Origin: JAALLB01 sp017643495
Lineage (GTDB): Bacteria; Pseudomonadota; Alphaproteobacteria; Rhizobiales; Rhizobiaceae
Length of the DNA stretch: 64,000 nt
Reading direction: 5' to 3'
Assembly: GCA_965216105.1 (NCBI GenBank)
Contig: OZ244147.1
Coordinates: 372,001 to 436,000 of the forward strand
The first letter of the stretch is position 1. Every line of letters starts with the position of its first letter. A program made the position numbers and the translations under genes. Of the stretch, positions 43,476 to 52,070 are shown one piece after another. The notes beneath the pieces were generated by a model. It was not told where the DNA came from and made no database searches. It saw only the letters and a list, made by a program, of their open reading frames with translations.

Positions 43476-44405
43476 TCAGAGAGACTTCTCGAACTCCGGC
43501 AATATGTCGAAGAGATCGCCAACGATGCCGTAATCGGCCACCTGGAAGATCGGAGCCTCCTCATCCTTGTTGATTGCAACAATGACCTTGGAGTCCTTCA
43601 TGCCTGCAAGGTGCTGGATAGCGCCGGAAATTCCACAGGCAATATAGAGCTCCGGTGCAACCACCTTGCCTGTTTGTCCAACCTGCCAGTCGTTGGGAGC
43701 GTAACCGGCATCGACAGCTGCCCGTGATGCGCCAACGGCTGCCCCTAGCTTGTCAGCAACAGGCAGGATGACTTCCTCGAATTTTTCCGATGAACCCAAG
43801 GCGCGGCCGCCAGAAATGATGATCTTGGCCGAGGTAAGTTCGGGACGATCACTCTCAACGATTTTTTCGCCGGTAAAGATCGAAAGCCCCGGGTCACCTG
43901 CTGCATCGATCTTCTCGACTTCAGCAGAACCATTCATCTCGACAGCGGCGAAGCCGGCAGTCCGAACGGTAATGACACGCTTGGCATCAGTTGATTGAAC
44001 AGTCTGGATTGCATTGCCCGCGTAAATGGGGCGTTCGAATGTGTCTGCAGAGACGACAGCTGTGATGTCTGAAAGTTGCATGACATCAAGCAAGGCTGCT
44101 ACGCGGGGCATGATGTTTTTGCCGGAAGTCGTTGCAGCCGTGATGATGGTCTCGTAATCGCTTGCCAGGCCAACAATAAGCTCAGCCATTGGTTCTGCAA
44201 GCTGGTGTTCGTAGTGGTCTGCGTCAGCAACCAGAACCTTGGCAGCACCTGCCAGCTTGGCAGCTTCCTGGGCTGCTGCGTCACAGCCCTTGCCTGCCAC
44301 CAGTACATGAATGTCACCACCGATTTCGCTGGCAGCTGTCATCGCCTTGGCAGTCTGGTCGCTGAGGGATGCGTTATCGTGGTCTGCAATGAGTAGAATA
44401 GCCAT
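43476..44405 (-). CDS. etfA: Electron transfer flavoprotein alpha subunit
   Basis: This 309-residue FAD-binding subunit of ETF carries electrons from acyl-CoA dehydrogenases to ETF:ubiquinone oxidoreductase. The C-terminal FAD domain shows GRALGSSEKF, VGASRAAVDAGY, GQTGKVVAPELYIACGISGAIQHLAGM in outline, and VAINKDEEAPIF. It follows etfB by 17 bases. It links the acyl-CoA dehydrogenases, such as that at 8.7 kb, to respiration. Confidence 0.96.
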   Translation of the reverse strand: MAILLIADHDNASLSDQTAKAMTAASEIGGDIHVLVAGKGCDAAAQEAAKLAGAAKVLVADADHYEHQLAEPMAELIVGLASDYETIITAATTSGKNIMPRVAALLDVMQLSDITAVVSADTFERPIYAGNAIQTVQSTDAKRVITVRTAGFAAVEMNGSAEVEKIDAAGDPGLSIFTGEKIVESDRPELTSAKIIISGGRALGSSEKFEEVILPVADKLGAAVGASRAAVDAGYAPNDWQVGQTGKVVAPELYIACGISGAIQHLAGMKDSKVIVAINKDEEAPIFQVADYGIVGDLFDILPEFEKSL

Positions 44406-44422
44406 TTCGTCTTCTCTCCGGA

Positions 44423-45175
44423 TTACTTGAGCACACCGGCTTCGTTTTTCAGTTTGTCGACAAGTTCGCCAACAGTTTCAAGGATTACACCAGCTGAACG
44501 CTCTGGCGGTTCAGTCGTGTTGGTGACCTTGAGGCGCGGGGTGATGTCGACCCCGTAATCATCAGGAGACTTTTCATCAAGCGGCTTTTTCTTGGCCTTC
44601 ATGATGTTTGGAAGCGAGGCATAACGGGGTTCATTCAGGCGGAGGTCGGTAGTGACAATGGTTGGCATTTTCACTTCAACTGTTTGCAAACCGCCATCAA
44701 CTTCACGCGTCACACTTGCGGTATCGCCGTTGATTTCCATGGAATTCGCAAATGTTGCCTGACTCCAGCCAAGAAGTGCGGAAAGCATCTGTCCTGTCTG
44801 GTTTGAGTCATCGTCAATCGCCTGTTTGCCGAGAATAACAAGGCCGGGAGATTCCTCTTCGACAACACCTTTCAGCAATTTGGCAACTGCCAGCGGTTCG
44901 ACGAGTTCATCAGTCTTGATGAGAATGCCCCGGTCGGCACCCATGGCCAATGCTGTTCGGATGGTTTCCTGAGCCTGCTGTGGCCCTACAGAAACCACAA
45001 CGATTTCTTCCACTGAGCCTGCTTCCTTCAGGCGAATGGCCTGTTCGACAGCAATTTCGTCAAACGGGTTCATCGACATCTTGACGTTGGCAAGCTCTAC
45101 GCCTGATCCGTCAGACTTGACCCTGATCTTAACGTTATAATCAACCACCCTTTTTACGGGGACAACAATTTTCAT
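44423..45175 (-). CDS. etfB: Electron transfer flavoprotein beta subunit
   Basis: This 250-residue AMP-binding ETF subunit begins MKIVVPVKRVVDYNVKIRVK. VELANVKMSMNPFDEIAVEQAIRLKEAG and the GKQAIDDDSNQTGQMLSALLGW segment are signatures, followed by LRLNEPRYASLPNIMKAKKK, the site methylated in ETF-beta of some organisms. It is the promoter-proximal gene of etfBA; a LiuR-like palindrome lies about 110 bases upstream. Confidence 0.96.
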   Translation of the reverse strand: MKIVVPVKRVVDYNVKIRVKSDGSGVELANVKMSMNPFDEIAVEQAIRLKEAGSVEEIVVVSVGPQQAQETIRTALAMGADRGILIKTDELVEPLAVAKLLKGVVEEESPGLVILGKQAIDDDSNQTGQMLSALLGWSQATFANSMEINGDTASVTREVDGGLQTVEVKMPTIVTTDLRLNEPRYASLPNIMKAKKKPLDEKSPDDYGVDITPRLKVTNTTEPPERSAGVILETVGELVDKLKNEAGVLK

Positions 45176-45285
45176 GTCATAACCTTTCGGTGTTTCTGCG
45201 GGTTCTCAAAGAAACAAGCATTTACGATTGGACGGACCGTATGAAAATATGCCCATTTTTTTCATGCCAAATGCGTAACTTCATG

Positions 45286-45299
45286 TGACGTATACGTCA
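45286..45299. promoter_or_regulatory. Perfect palindrome upstream of etfBA, LiuR-like
   Basis: TGACGTATACGTCA is a perfect 14-bp palindrome in the etfB-to-rhomboid gap. It resembles the TGACGT-ACGTCA-type site of LiuR, the MerR-family regulator of branched-chain amino-acid genes in proteobacteria, whose regulon often includes etfBA. The minus strand reads TTGACG here, so it could overlap a -35 element. No LiuR gene is in the window. Confidence 0.5.
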
Positions 45300-45345
45300 A
45301 GCTGCTCGTGTTCAAGCGATTCTGTTGGTTTTATTGTGGCGTTCA

Positions 45346-46116
45346 CTAATTTTCGGGTCTGCCCCATGAGTGTGGCGAAAGATCATCCGCTGCAACCGGC
45401 TCTGCTGGTGACGGTTGTGTCGCAAGGTTTCTGTCCCACAGGGGAACCCCGCGCTTTCGCATGAAGATGACAAGTATTGCGCCGATGAAGAAACCGCCAA
45501 TATGCGCGGCAAAGGAAACTGCGGTATCACCGGGTGCGAGATAACTGAAAACCTGAAAGCCGATCCAGGCTGTCAAAACCCACAGGGCGCTAAGCCTGAG
45601 AGGAATTCGTCCAAAGGCAAGCACCCAGATTTTTACTTTGGGGTGGAGGACGAGATAGGCGCCAATAACACCAGCGGCTGCGCCCGATGCCCCGATCAGC
45701 GGGGCTTGTGATTCCGGGAAGGTGAAGCTGTGCGTCCAGGCACCTGCGATTGCACAGGCAATGTAAAACAGGAGGAAGCGGAAATGCCCCATTGCATCCT
45801 CGACATTGTCTCCGAATACCCAAAGAAACAGCATGTTGCCAACGAGGTGCATGAAGCCAGCGTGAAAAAACGCATAAGTTACATAACTGGCCTGTTCGGG
45901 CAGTAATGCATGGCTGGGCGGCAACACGGCATAGTCGTTCACAACGGCGGGAATGAAACCAAAAGAAAGATGGATTGAATTGGCCTGGTCGACTGCTACC
46001 AGTGCCGGTGTTCCCGTGAAGAGGAAAATCACAACATTTGCCGCTATGATCAGCAACGTCACATACTGAAGCCTGATATGTTTCAGGCTGTTCTGATCAT
46101 GCAATGGTATGAACAT
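45346..46116 (-). CDS. Rhomboid-family intramembrane serine protease
   Basis: This 256-residue protein has six hydrophobic segments. The catalytic serine is in GASGAAAGVIG (S144) and the catalytic histidine is in SFAAHIGGFFIG (H205). HLVGNMLFLWVFG with the conserved His-x-x-x-Asn motif is present. Rhomboids cut single-pass membrane proteins within the bilayer; the substrate is unknown. The short polar C-terminal tail extends into the cytoplasm. It follows the adenosyltransferase gene on the same strand. Confidence 0.92.
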   Translation of the reverse strand: MFIPLHDQNSLKHIRLQYVTLLIIAANVVIFLFTGTPALVAVDQANSIHLSFGFIPAVVNDYAVLPPSHALLPEQASYVTYAFFHAGFMHLVGNMLFLWVFGDNVEDAMGHFRFLLFYIACAIAGAWTHSFTFPESQAPLIGASGAAAGVIGAYLVLHPKVKIWVLAFGRIPLRLSALWVLTAWIGFQVFSYLAPGDTAVSFAAHIGGFFIGAILVIFMRKRGVPLWDRNLATQPSPAEPVAADDLSPHSWGRPEN

Positions 46117-46145
46117 TTTCCATCCACTTCCCTACAAGCTTCATG

Positions 46146-46724
46146 TTACCGGTTCTTGCCCGGTACCCACAAGACGTCTGATTTTCCACCATCATTGGCA
46201 TGGCGTGCAGCAACAAACAAAAAGTCGGAAAGCCTGTTCATGTAGAGCAACGATGCCTTGCTGACATTTTCGTCCTTGTTTTGCGCAAGTTCGGAAATGA
46301 GGCGTTCGGCCCGGCGACAGACTGTTCTTGATACATGAAGGTGGGCGGCGAGAACGGTTCCTCCGGGTAGTACAAATGATCTCAATGTTTCAAGGTCGGC
46401 ATTCATGCCATCTATCCGGGTCTCGAGCCAAGTCACCTGGGTTTCTGTAACTCGCAGTGGTTCGTAATCGAGCGGTTCACCGTCATCGGGGGTAGCGAGA
46501 TCAGCACCGAGATCAAAAAGGTCATTCTGGATGCGCGCAAGCATTTCATCCAGCACCGCATGATCACTGGTGTGAAGGCGGGCCATTCCGATTGTGGAAT
46601 TGGTTTCGTCAACCGTGCCGAACGCTGAAACCCGAAGATCGGATTTGGGCCGCCGCTCTCCATTGCCGAGCCCCGTTGTGCCGTCGTCTCCGGTCCGGGT
46701 GTAGATTTTGTTCAGTATGACCAT
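46146..46724 (-). CDS. PduO-type cob(I)alamin adenosyltransferase
   Basis: This 192-residue enzyme transfers adenosine from ATP to cob(I)alamin, giving adenosylcobalamin. The N-terminal ATP-binding pattern is IYTRTGDDGTTGLGNGERRPKSDLRV in outline. The later segment has VLPGGTVLAAHLHVSRTVCRRAERL, and the C-terminus has NRLSDFLFVAARHAN, both typical of PduO/MMAB. It would supply the cofactor for methylmalonyl-CoA mutase. It lies 11 bases after the twin-TM gene in a minus-strand run that continues to the rhomboid gene. Confidence 0.93.
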   Translation of the reverse strand: MVILNKIYTRTGDDGTTGLGNGERRPKSDLRVSAFGTVDETNSTIGMARLHTSDHAVLDEMLARIQNDLFDLGADLATPDDGEPLDYEPLRVTETQVTWLETRIDGMNADLETLRSFVLPGGTVLAAHLHVSRTVCRRAERLISELAQNKDENVSKASLLYMNRLSDFLFVAARHANDGGKSDVLWVPGKNR

Positions 46725-46735
46725 GCAGGAAACTC

Positions 46736-46918
46736 TCAGCTAGCTGTGAAGTAAAGTACTGCCATCACGCATACCACGGCAAGGAACTGCATGGCGATAC
46801 GAAGTCTCATGAGTTTTTGGGAACGGCTGGCAGTTCCTCCCTTCGCCATGTTCATGATGCCGAGTGAAAGGACAACGGCAACAATGGCCATTCCTATAAG
46901 GGATACAATTATCAGCAT
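46736..46918 (-). CDS. Small twin-transmembrane (HIG1-like) protein
   Basis: This 60-residue protein has two membrane helices (about 2-20 and 37-56) joined by a short basic loop, ASRSQKLMRLRIAMQF. It resembles the small twin-transmembrane proteins found before adenosyltransferase/etf genes in Rhizobiales and vaguely the HIG1 fold, linked to respiratory complexes in mitochondria. The start at MLIIVSLIGM (46918) is chosen because the upstream extension is not conserved-looking. Function unproven. Confidence 0.7.
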   Translation of the reverse strand: MLIIVSLIGMAIVAVVLSLGIMNMAKGGTASRSQKLMRLRIAMQFLAVVCVMAVLYFTAS

Positions 46919-46990
46919 TTTGAATGGTCCGTTTCTGTGGCTCTCACCCCGGTATACAGGATGAATGTGCAGATACACCATGTGTCACTT

Positions 46991-47824
46991 TCAACTTCCC
47001 TTTATCAGAATGTCATCCACGAGCCTTGCAGGCAGGAACCTTCTTGCCGCATTCATCAGATGTGTGGGAACCGTGACAGGGTAGTGTGCCCGCGGGCGTG
47101 GGGCATTCAGTGCATGGTCAAGCTTTTTGTAGACCGCTTCCGGGCCAAGCCGGAAACGGTTCGTGCCTCCGCGGGCATTCAGGCGTTTCAGTTCCTTCTC
47201 ATAGGCTTCCTGATGGGGCGAGTTTTCCCGGTCTATGTTTTGGAAAAACTTGTCCTTCGCATTAACGGTGAAATCACTTGCGATCGGCCCCGGCTCAATG
47301 AGACAGACGTGTATTCCGGTTCCGCGAAGTTCAAGGCGCATTGTCGAAGCCAGCCCCTCCAGTGCGAATTTTGATGCATTGTAGGCGCCACGCCATGGCG
47401 CGGTGACCCATCCGAGAATCGATGAACAATGGATGATCCGGCCCTGTCCTGCCCTTCGCATTACCGGGACACACAGGTTGGTCAATTCATGCCAGCCAAA
47501 GAAATTCGCCTCGAACTGTGCACGAAGCACATCGGTAGACAAATCTTCAACGGCACCCGGCTGACCGTATGCACCATTGTTGAACAGGGCATCCAGTTGG
47601 CCGTTTGTCTTCTCCATCACCTTGTCAAAACATTTGTGGATCGAAGGCGTGTCGGCATATTCGAGATACAGGGCATTCAGTCCGCTCTGTTCAAGCATGG
47701 CAAGGTCTTCATCCGACCTGGCTGTGGCGAAAACCTGCCATCCGTGTTCAGCCAGACGCAATGCGCAGTATTTGCCAATCCCTGTGGAACAACCCGTTAT
47801 CAGGATCGATCGCTGTTGTTTCAT
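46991..47824 (-). CDS. Short-chain dehydrogenase/reductase
   Basis: This 277-residue classical SDR has the NAD(P)-binding motif ITGCSTGIGKYCALRLAEHG (about 9-28), NNGAYG at about 93, the catalytic serine in HCSSILGW, and YNASKFAL with Tyr and Lys. The basic residue after the glycine motif suggests NADPH. The substrate is not evident. It is upstream of the twin-TM gene on the same strand, with about 70 bases between. Confidence 0.88.
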   Translation of the reverse strand: MKQQRSILITGCSTGIGKYCALRLAEHGWQVFATARSDEDLAMLEQSGLNALYLEYADTPSIHKCFDKVMEKTNGQLDALFNNGAYGQPGAVEDLSTDVLRAQFEANFFGWHELTNLCVPVMRRAGQGRIIHCSSILGWVTAPWRGAYNASKFALEGLASTMRLELRGTGIHVCLIEPGPIASDFTVNAKDKFFQNIDRENSPHQEAYEKELKRLNARGGTNRFRLGPEAVYKKLDHALNAPRPRAHYPVTVPTHLMNAARRFLPARLVDDILIKGS

Positions 47825-47942
47825 GAAACCCTACTCCGGCTCTTAAAGTTTTAGCGAATTCATTGTCATGATTTGAACGCCCCCGATTTAAGCTGAAAAT
47901 ACGGGTTCGCTGGTAGGGCATTCAACAATAGGAGCACATGAT

Positions 47943-48227
47943 ATGCTCTGGGAAATGTCTAATTCCGAATGGGTGCTCTCGTTCGGTTTCATCGGGTGCC
48001 TTACCTATATGGTGGGGTGGTTTTGCGATGGTATATTGAAGCATGGCGGTTTTGGCCATTTCGGCAACTGGCTGTTGCTGCTGATTGGTGCTTATGGGGC
48101 TATGTACGGCTATAACCTCTATGGCTACAAGATTGATATCAATCCGCTGTTTTCGCTTTCTGTTATTTCAGGCGTTACGTGTGCGTTCTTTCTCTTGGCG
48201 TGCAGTGTAAAACGGGTTTTCGAATAA
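47943..48227 (+). CDS. Hypothetical three-helix membrane protein
   Basis: This 94-residue protein has three hydrophobic segments (about residues 9-27, 40-60 and 69-87). The loops contain GHFGNW and NLYGYKIDIN, with no recognised motif. AGGAG lies 8 bases before the ATG, a good translation signal. Its last 60 bases overlap the 3' end of the opposite gluQ gene, so both genes share coding sequence in antisense. I do not recognise the family. Confidence 0.65.
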   Translation: MLWEMSNSEWVLSFGFIGCLTYMVGWFCDGILKHGGFGHFGNWLLLLIGAYGAMYGYNLYGYKIDINPLFSLSVISGVTCAFFLLACSVKRVFE

Positions 48228-49082
48228 GCCGCGCTCATCCAGCAGGTCTTTGATGTCGGCAGGACTGTAACCGGAGGCGCGAAGATCTGCCAGACTGGTG
48301 TCGTGTCGCGACTTTGACAGTTTCGTACCATCCTCTTCCAGCACCAGCCGGTGGTGCAAATATTCCGGTTCCGGCAAATCCAGCAGATTTTGAAGTACAC
48401 GGTGCAGTGAGGTCGCTTCATAAAGGTCTGTGCCCCGAACAATGTGACTGATTCCCTGAATGCTGTCGTCCACAACGCAACACAAATGATAACTGGCGGG
48501 AGTATCCTTTCTTGCCAGGACAGGCTTGCCCCATTTGGCTGGGTTCGCATCGACAATGCCTGCCTTGCCCTCTTTCCAAGTGATATTTTCCAGGCCCGAT
48601 ACCTGTTCAAGGTCGAGCCGCAAAGAGTAGGCAGCGTCTGACTGAAAAATCTGCTTCTTCTCTTCGTCACCAAGAAGATGCTCGGTTCCCGGATAGAGCG
48701 GGCTTCCGTCCGGATCATGTGGCCACTCATGTCCTGCTGCCTGCTTCTCACTCACAAGCCGCCTGATCTCGCCGCGCGTCAGGACTGAAGGAAAAACAAG
48801 CCCCATTTCATCGAGCCGGGACAGGGCTGCATTGTATTCCCCAAAATGTTCAGATTGCCGTCGGGGTGGTTCATCCCACTCGAAGCCGATCCATTCAAGA
48901 TCACGCAACATTTCTGTCTCCAGGTCAGGCGTACATCTGTTCTGGTCGATGTTTTCTATGCGCAGCAAGCTTTTCCCGTTGCATTGCCGTGCAAGTTTCA
49001 GGTTCAGCAATGCGGAGAATGCATGGCCGAGATGCAGTTTGCCGTTCGGACTTGGGGCAAAGCGAAAAACAGGGCGCGCCAT
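48168..49082 (-). CDS. gluQ: Glutamyl-Q tRNA(Asp) synthetase
   Basis: This 304-residue protein is a GluRS-like enzyme without the anticodon-binding domain. It attaches glutamate to queuosine at position 34 of tRNA(Asp). The HIGH-type motif is FAPSPNGKLHLGHAFSAL, and the KMSKS-type motif is EEDGTKLSKSRHD. In the E. coli enzyme cysteines bind zinc near the start of the insert; here the region reads VFPSVLTRGEIRRLV and the cysteines are absent. Its start overlaps the priA stop (TAATG). It converges with the 94-residue membrane protein. Confidence 0.93.
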   Translation of the reverse strand: MARPVFRFAPSPNGKLHLGHAFSALLNLKLARQCNGKSLLRIENIDQNRCTPDLETEMLRDLEWIGFEWDEPPRRQSEHFGEYNAALSRLDEMGLVFPSVLTRGEIRRLVSEKQAAGHEWPHDPDGSPLYPGTEHLLGDEEKKQIFQSDAAYSLRLDLEQVSGLENITWKEGKAGIVDANPAKWGKPVLARKDTPASYHLCCVVDDSIQGISHIVRGTDLYEATSLHRVLQNLLDLPEPEYLHHRLVLEEDGTKLSKSRHDTSLADLRASGYSPADIKDLLDERGLFENPFYTARQEKERTRNA

Positions 49083-51253
49083 TACACAAAGCTCTGGGGA
49101 TCAACGTCAACCTGAACGCGGATGCTGCCACGGGCTTTAGGTGCCTGTGAAAACCACTGCCGAAGCCAGGTTTGCAGGTTGAAATTACGCGGGGAATGAA
49201 CCAGCAACCTGAAACGGTAACGACCTCGCAGCATGGCAAGGGGGGCTTCTGCCGGTCCGAGAAGGCGGACATCTTGTGAAGGCGGTGCTGCCTGCCGGAG
49301 CGCACGGGCATGACTTTCGGTGTCACGGCGGTCCTGCCCCGAAATGATGATGGCTGCAAGCCTCCCAAAAGGAGGAAGCGAGGATGCTTGCCGGTTTTCC
49401 ACCTCCCGTTCGTAGAACCCCTGCATGTCACCTTCCGAGATGGCATTGATGACCGGATGTTGTGGCTGGTAGCTCTGAAGCAGGCCAATACTCTGGCCAC
49501 CGGCACGCCCGGCTCGTCCGGTTACCTGGTGGAGTAACTGGAATGTCCGTTCTGCGGCTCGCGGGTCACCATTCGAGAGGCCAAGATCGGCATCGACAAC
49601 ACCCACCAGTTTCATGTTTGGAAAATTGTGCCCCTTGGCTACCAGCTGGGTGCCGATGATGATGTCTGCCTCTCCCTTTGCAACCGCATCAAGCTCCACT
49701 CGAAGCCTTTTGACGCCACCAGCCATGTCGGATGACAACACAATGGTACGTGCGTCGGGGAACAGTTCCACAATTTCTTCTGCCAACCGTTCAACCCCCG
49801 GGCCGCAGGCAACCAGGTGATCAAGCGTTCCACATTCCGGACATGCTTCCGGAGTGGGTTGGGTTTCACCGCAATGGTGGCATTGAAGTGTTTTCCGGAA
49901 CCGGTGTTCAACCAGCCATGCCGAGCAATTGTTGCACTGGAAACGGTGCCCGCAGACCCGGCACAGTGTTAGGGGTGCATATCCCCGGCGGTTCAGGAAA
50001 AGCAGGGCCTGTTCATCGTTTGATATCGTTTTTTCAATTGCCTTTGTCAGGACTGGCGAAAGAAAACGACCCCGTGGCGGTGGGTTGCGGCGCATGTCGA
50101 TCACGCCGAGGTCCGGCAGGACAGCTTCGCCGAAACGGCTATCCATTCTCAGATGTGAATAGCGCTCAAGACTGGCGTTAACCCGGCTTTCTATCGAAGG
50201 TGTGGCGGAGCACAAGACAACCGGGAACTTGCCGATCTGGCCGCGAACTACAGCCATGTCCCGGGCATTGTAAAAAACCCTGTCTTCCTGTTTGTAGGCA
50301 AGGTCGTGTTCTTCATCAACAATGATGAGTCCGAGATCATGGAAAGGCAGGAACAATGCAGAGCGTGCGCCTGCCACGATTTGCAACTCGCCAGTCGTAA
50401 CCTGCCGCCAGGTTTTTTCTCTCAGACGGGGAGGCATGTCGGAGTGCCACTCAGCGGGCCTGGAGCCGAACCTGCTTTCAAAGCGTTCAAGAAACGAGGC
50501 AGTGAGCGCGATTTCCGGAATCAGTACAAGGGCCTGCTTTCCCCGGGCAAAACATTCAGCCAGCGCCTCAAAGTAAACCTCTGTCTTCCCGGACCCGGTA
50601 ACGCCTTCAAGTAGTGTGACACCTGATTGTCCTGCCCCGACTGTTTCGCGCAATATTTCTGCTGCATTGGCCTGATCAGCGGTCAAGTCTGTAAAGGCAT
50701 GGTCAGGAAAGGGTTTTGCCTGAACCGGTTGTGGCGGCAATTCCACATTTTCCAGAACGCCCTGTTTGACCAGACCTTCAACGACGGACGGTGTAACGCC
50801 TGCCGCGTGGGCCAATCCGGATTTCGTCCAGGCAAGCCCTCCTTGTGAAAACTCCATAAGGGCTTTTCGTGCACCGGTCATCCGTTCAGGTTCTTGGCCG
50901 GTAAACCTCAACCCGGGCATAGCCGGTAGCGGTTCAAGGCTTGCCGGGACCCGAAGCACCATTTTCAGCACCATGCCCGGCGAACTGAGCGTATAATTTG
51001 CTACCCACTCGACAAAGCGTCTCATTTGCCCGTTCAGTCGCGGACAATCAAATCGGTGCAGCACAGGGCGCAATTTGGCTGGATCAATTTTGCCATCGCT
51101 ATCATCCCAGACCACGGCGGCAAGTTCACGGCTGCCCAGTGGAACCTGCACATAATCACCTGCCTGCAGATTCATGCCTTCCGGCACCGCATAGGTATAA
51201 GGTCCCTCGGCAGGGATTGGCAGAAGAACGGAAACGGTTCTGCTATGGGTCAA
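49082..51253 (-). CDS. priA: Primosomal protein N' (replication restart helicase)
   Basis: This 723-residue 3'-to-5' DNA helicase reloads the replisome at stalled forks. The N-terminal DNA-binding domain precedes Walker A LEGVTGSGKTEVYFEAL and the DEEH box (IIVDEEHDLAYKQ). A zinc module has eight cysteines in four pairs (CRVC, CNNC, CHHC, CPEC), as in PriA. Helicase motifs GTQLVAKGHNFP and QVTGRAGRAG follow. It diverges from fsa by about 105 bases, a known alphaproteobacterial arrangement. Confidence 0.96.
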   Translation of the reverse strand: MTHSRTVSVLLPIPAEGPYTYAVPEGMNLQAGDYVQVPLGSRELAAVVWDDSDGKIDPAKLRPVLHRFDCPRLNGQMRRFVEWVANYTLSSPGMVLKMVLRVPASLEPLPAMPGLRFTGQEPERMTGARKALMEFSQGGLAWTKSGLAHAAGVTPSVVEGLVKQGVLENVELPPQPVQAKPFPDHAFTDLTADQANAAEILRETVGAGQSGVTLLEGVTGSGKTEVYFEALAECFARGKQALVLIPEIALTASFLERFESRFGSRPAEWHSDMPPRLREKTWRQVTTGELQIVAGARSALFLPFHDLGLIIVDEEHDLAYKQEDRVFYNARDMAVVRGQIGKFPVVLCSATPSIESRVNASLERYSHLRMDSRFGEAVLPDLGVIDMRRNPPPRGRFLSPVLTKAIEKTISNDEQALLFLNRRGYAPLTLCRVCGHRFQCNNCSAWLVEHRFRKTLQCHHCGETQPTPEACPECGTLDHLVACGPGVERLAEEIVELFPDARTIVLSSDMAGGVKRLRVELDAVAKGEADIIIGTQLVAKGHNFPNMKLVGVVDADLGLSNGDPRAAERTFQLLHQVTGRAGRAGGQSIGLLQSYQPQHPVINAISEGDMQGFYEREVENRQASSLPPFGRLAAIIISGQDRRDTESHARALRQAAPPSQDVRLLGPAEAPLAMLRGRYRFRLLVHSPRNFNLQTWLRQWFSQAPKARGSIRVQVDVDPQSFV

Positions 51254-51358
51254 GCGGTCAGGATCCCAAGTTTACGGATGACGTGGCAAGCGCTTTGCTT
51301 TATGGGATATGCCGAACAGGATTTGAATAGATAGAGCAACATAAAGGGCGCTTGTGCG

Positions 51359-52012
51359 ATGAAATTCTTTGTCGATACTGCAGATGTGGATGAAATCAGG
51401 GAACTTGCGGATACCGGTCTGCTGGACGGTGTTACCACAAACCCTTCGCTGATTCTGAAATCAGGCAGAGACATTGTGGAAGTAACAAAAGAGATCTGCA
51501 ACATCGTTGACGGGCCTGTTTCTGCGGAGGTTACCGCACTCGATTATGACGGCATGATGAAGGAGGCAGCGGTGCTTTCCAAGATTGCCGACAATATCTG
51601 CATAAAGCTGCCGCTCACAATGGATGGGCTGAAAGCTTGCAAGATGTTGAGTTCACAAGGTCAGCAAACCAATGTAACGCTTTGTTTTTCAGCCAATCAG
51701 GCCCTGCTTGCTGCAAAAGCCGGTGCAACCTTCATTTCGCCTTTCATCGGCCGTCTCGACGACATGGGCATTGACGGCATGGAACTGATTGAGGAAATCA
51801 GGGTCATCTACGACAATTACGGGTTTGAAACGCAGATCCTTGCCGCTTCCATCCGAACGGTGAATCACGTCAAAGACTCTGCACTGGCAGGGGCCGATGT
51901 TGCCACCATTCCTCCGTCAACATTGAAGGCCCTGGTCAAGCATCCGCTGACTGACAAGGGGCTTGATGCATTTCTTGCAGACTGGGCCAAGACCGGACAG
52001 AAAATCGGATAA
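51359..52012 (+). CDS. fsa: Fructose-6-phosphate aldolase / transaldolase-like protein
   Basis: This 217-residue single-domain transaldolase has MKFFVDTADVDEIRE and DGVTTNPSLI at the start, and the Schiff-base lysine in NICIKLPLTMDGLKA (K83). TNVTLCFSANQALLAAKAGATFISPFIGR is conserved. It belongs to the short FSA/TalC group; whether it acts as transaldolase or aldolase cannot be read from sequence. AAAGGG lies upstream of the ATG. A strong intrinsic terminator follows the stop. Confidence 0.93.
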   Translation: MKFFVDTADVDEIRELADTGLLDGVTTNPSLILKSGRDIVEVTKEICNIVDGPVSAEVTALDYDGMMKEAAVLSKIADNICIKLPLTMDGLKACKMLSSQGQQTNVTLCFSANQALLAAKAGATFISPFIGRLDDMGIDGMELIEEIRVIYDNYGFETQILAASIRTVNHVKDSALAGADVATIPPSTLKALVKHPLTDKGLDAFLADWAKTGQKIG

Positions 52013-52035
52013 GGTTTCCCTAACCAGTATCCTTT

Positions 52036-52070
52036 AAAACCGGGAACATGAGTAATGATCCCGGTTTTTT
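52036..52070 (+). terminator. Terminator after fsa, containing the xerC start codon
   Basis: AAAACCGGGA (52036-52045) pairs perfectly with TCCCGGTTTT (52059-52068), with three further inner pairs and a five-base loop, then a run of six T (52065-52070). It is a strong intrinsic terminator. The ATG of xerC (52048) lies inside it. Confidence 0.9.
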
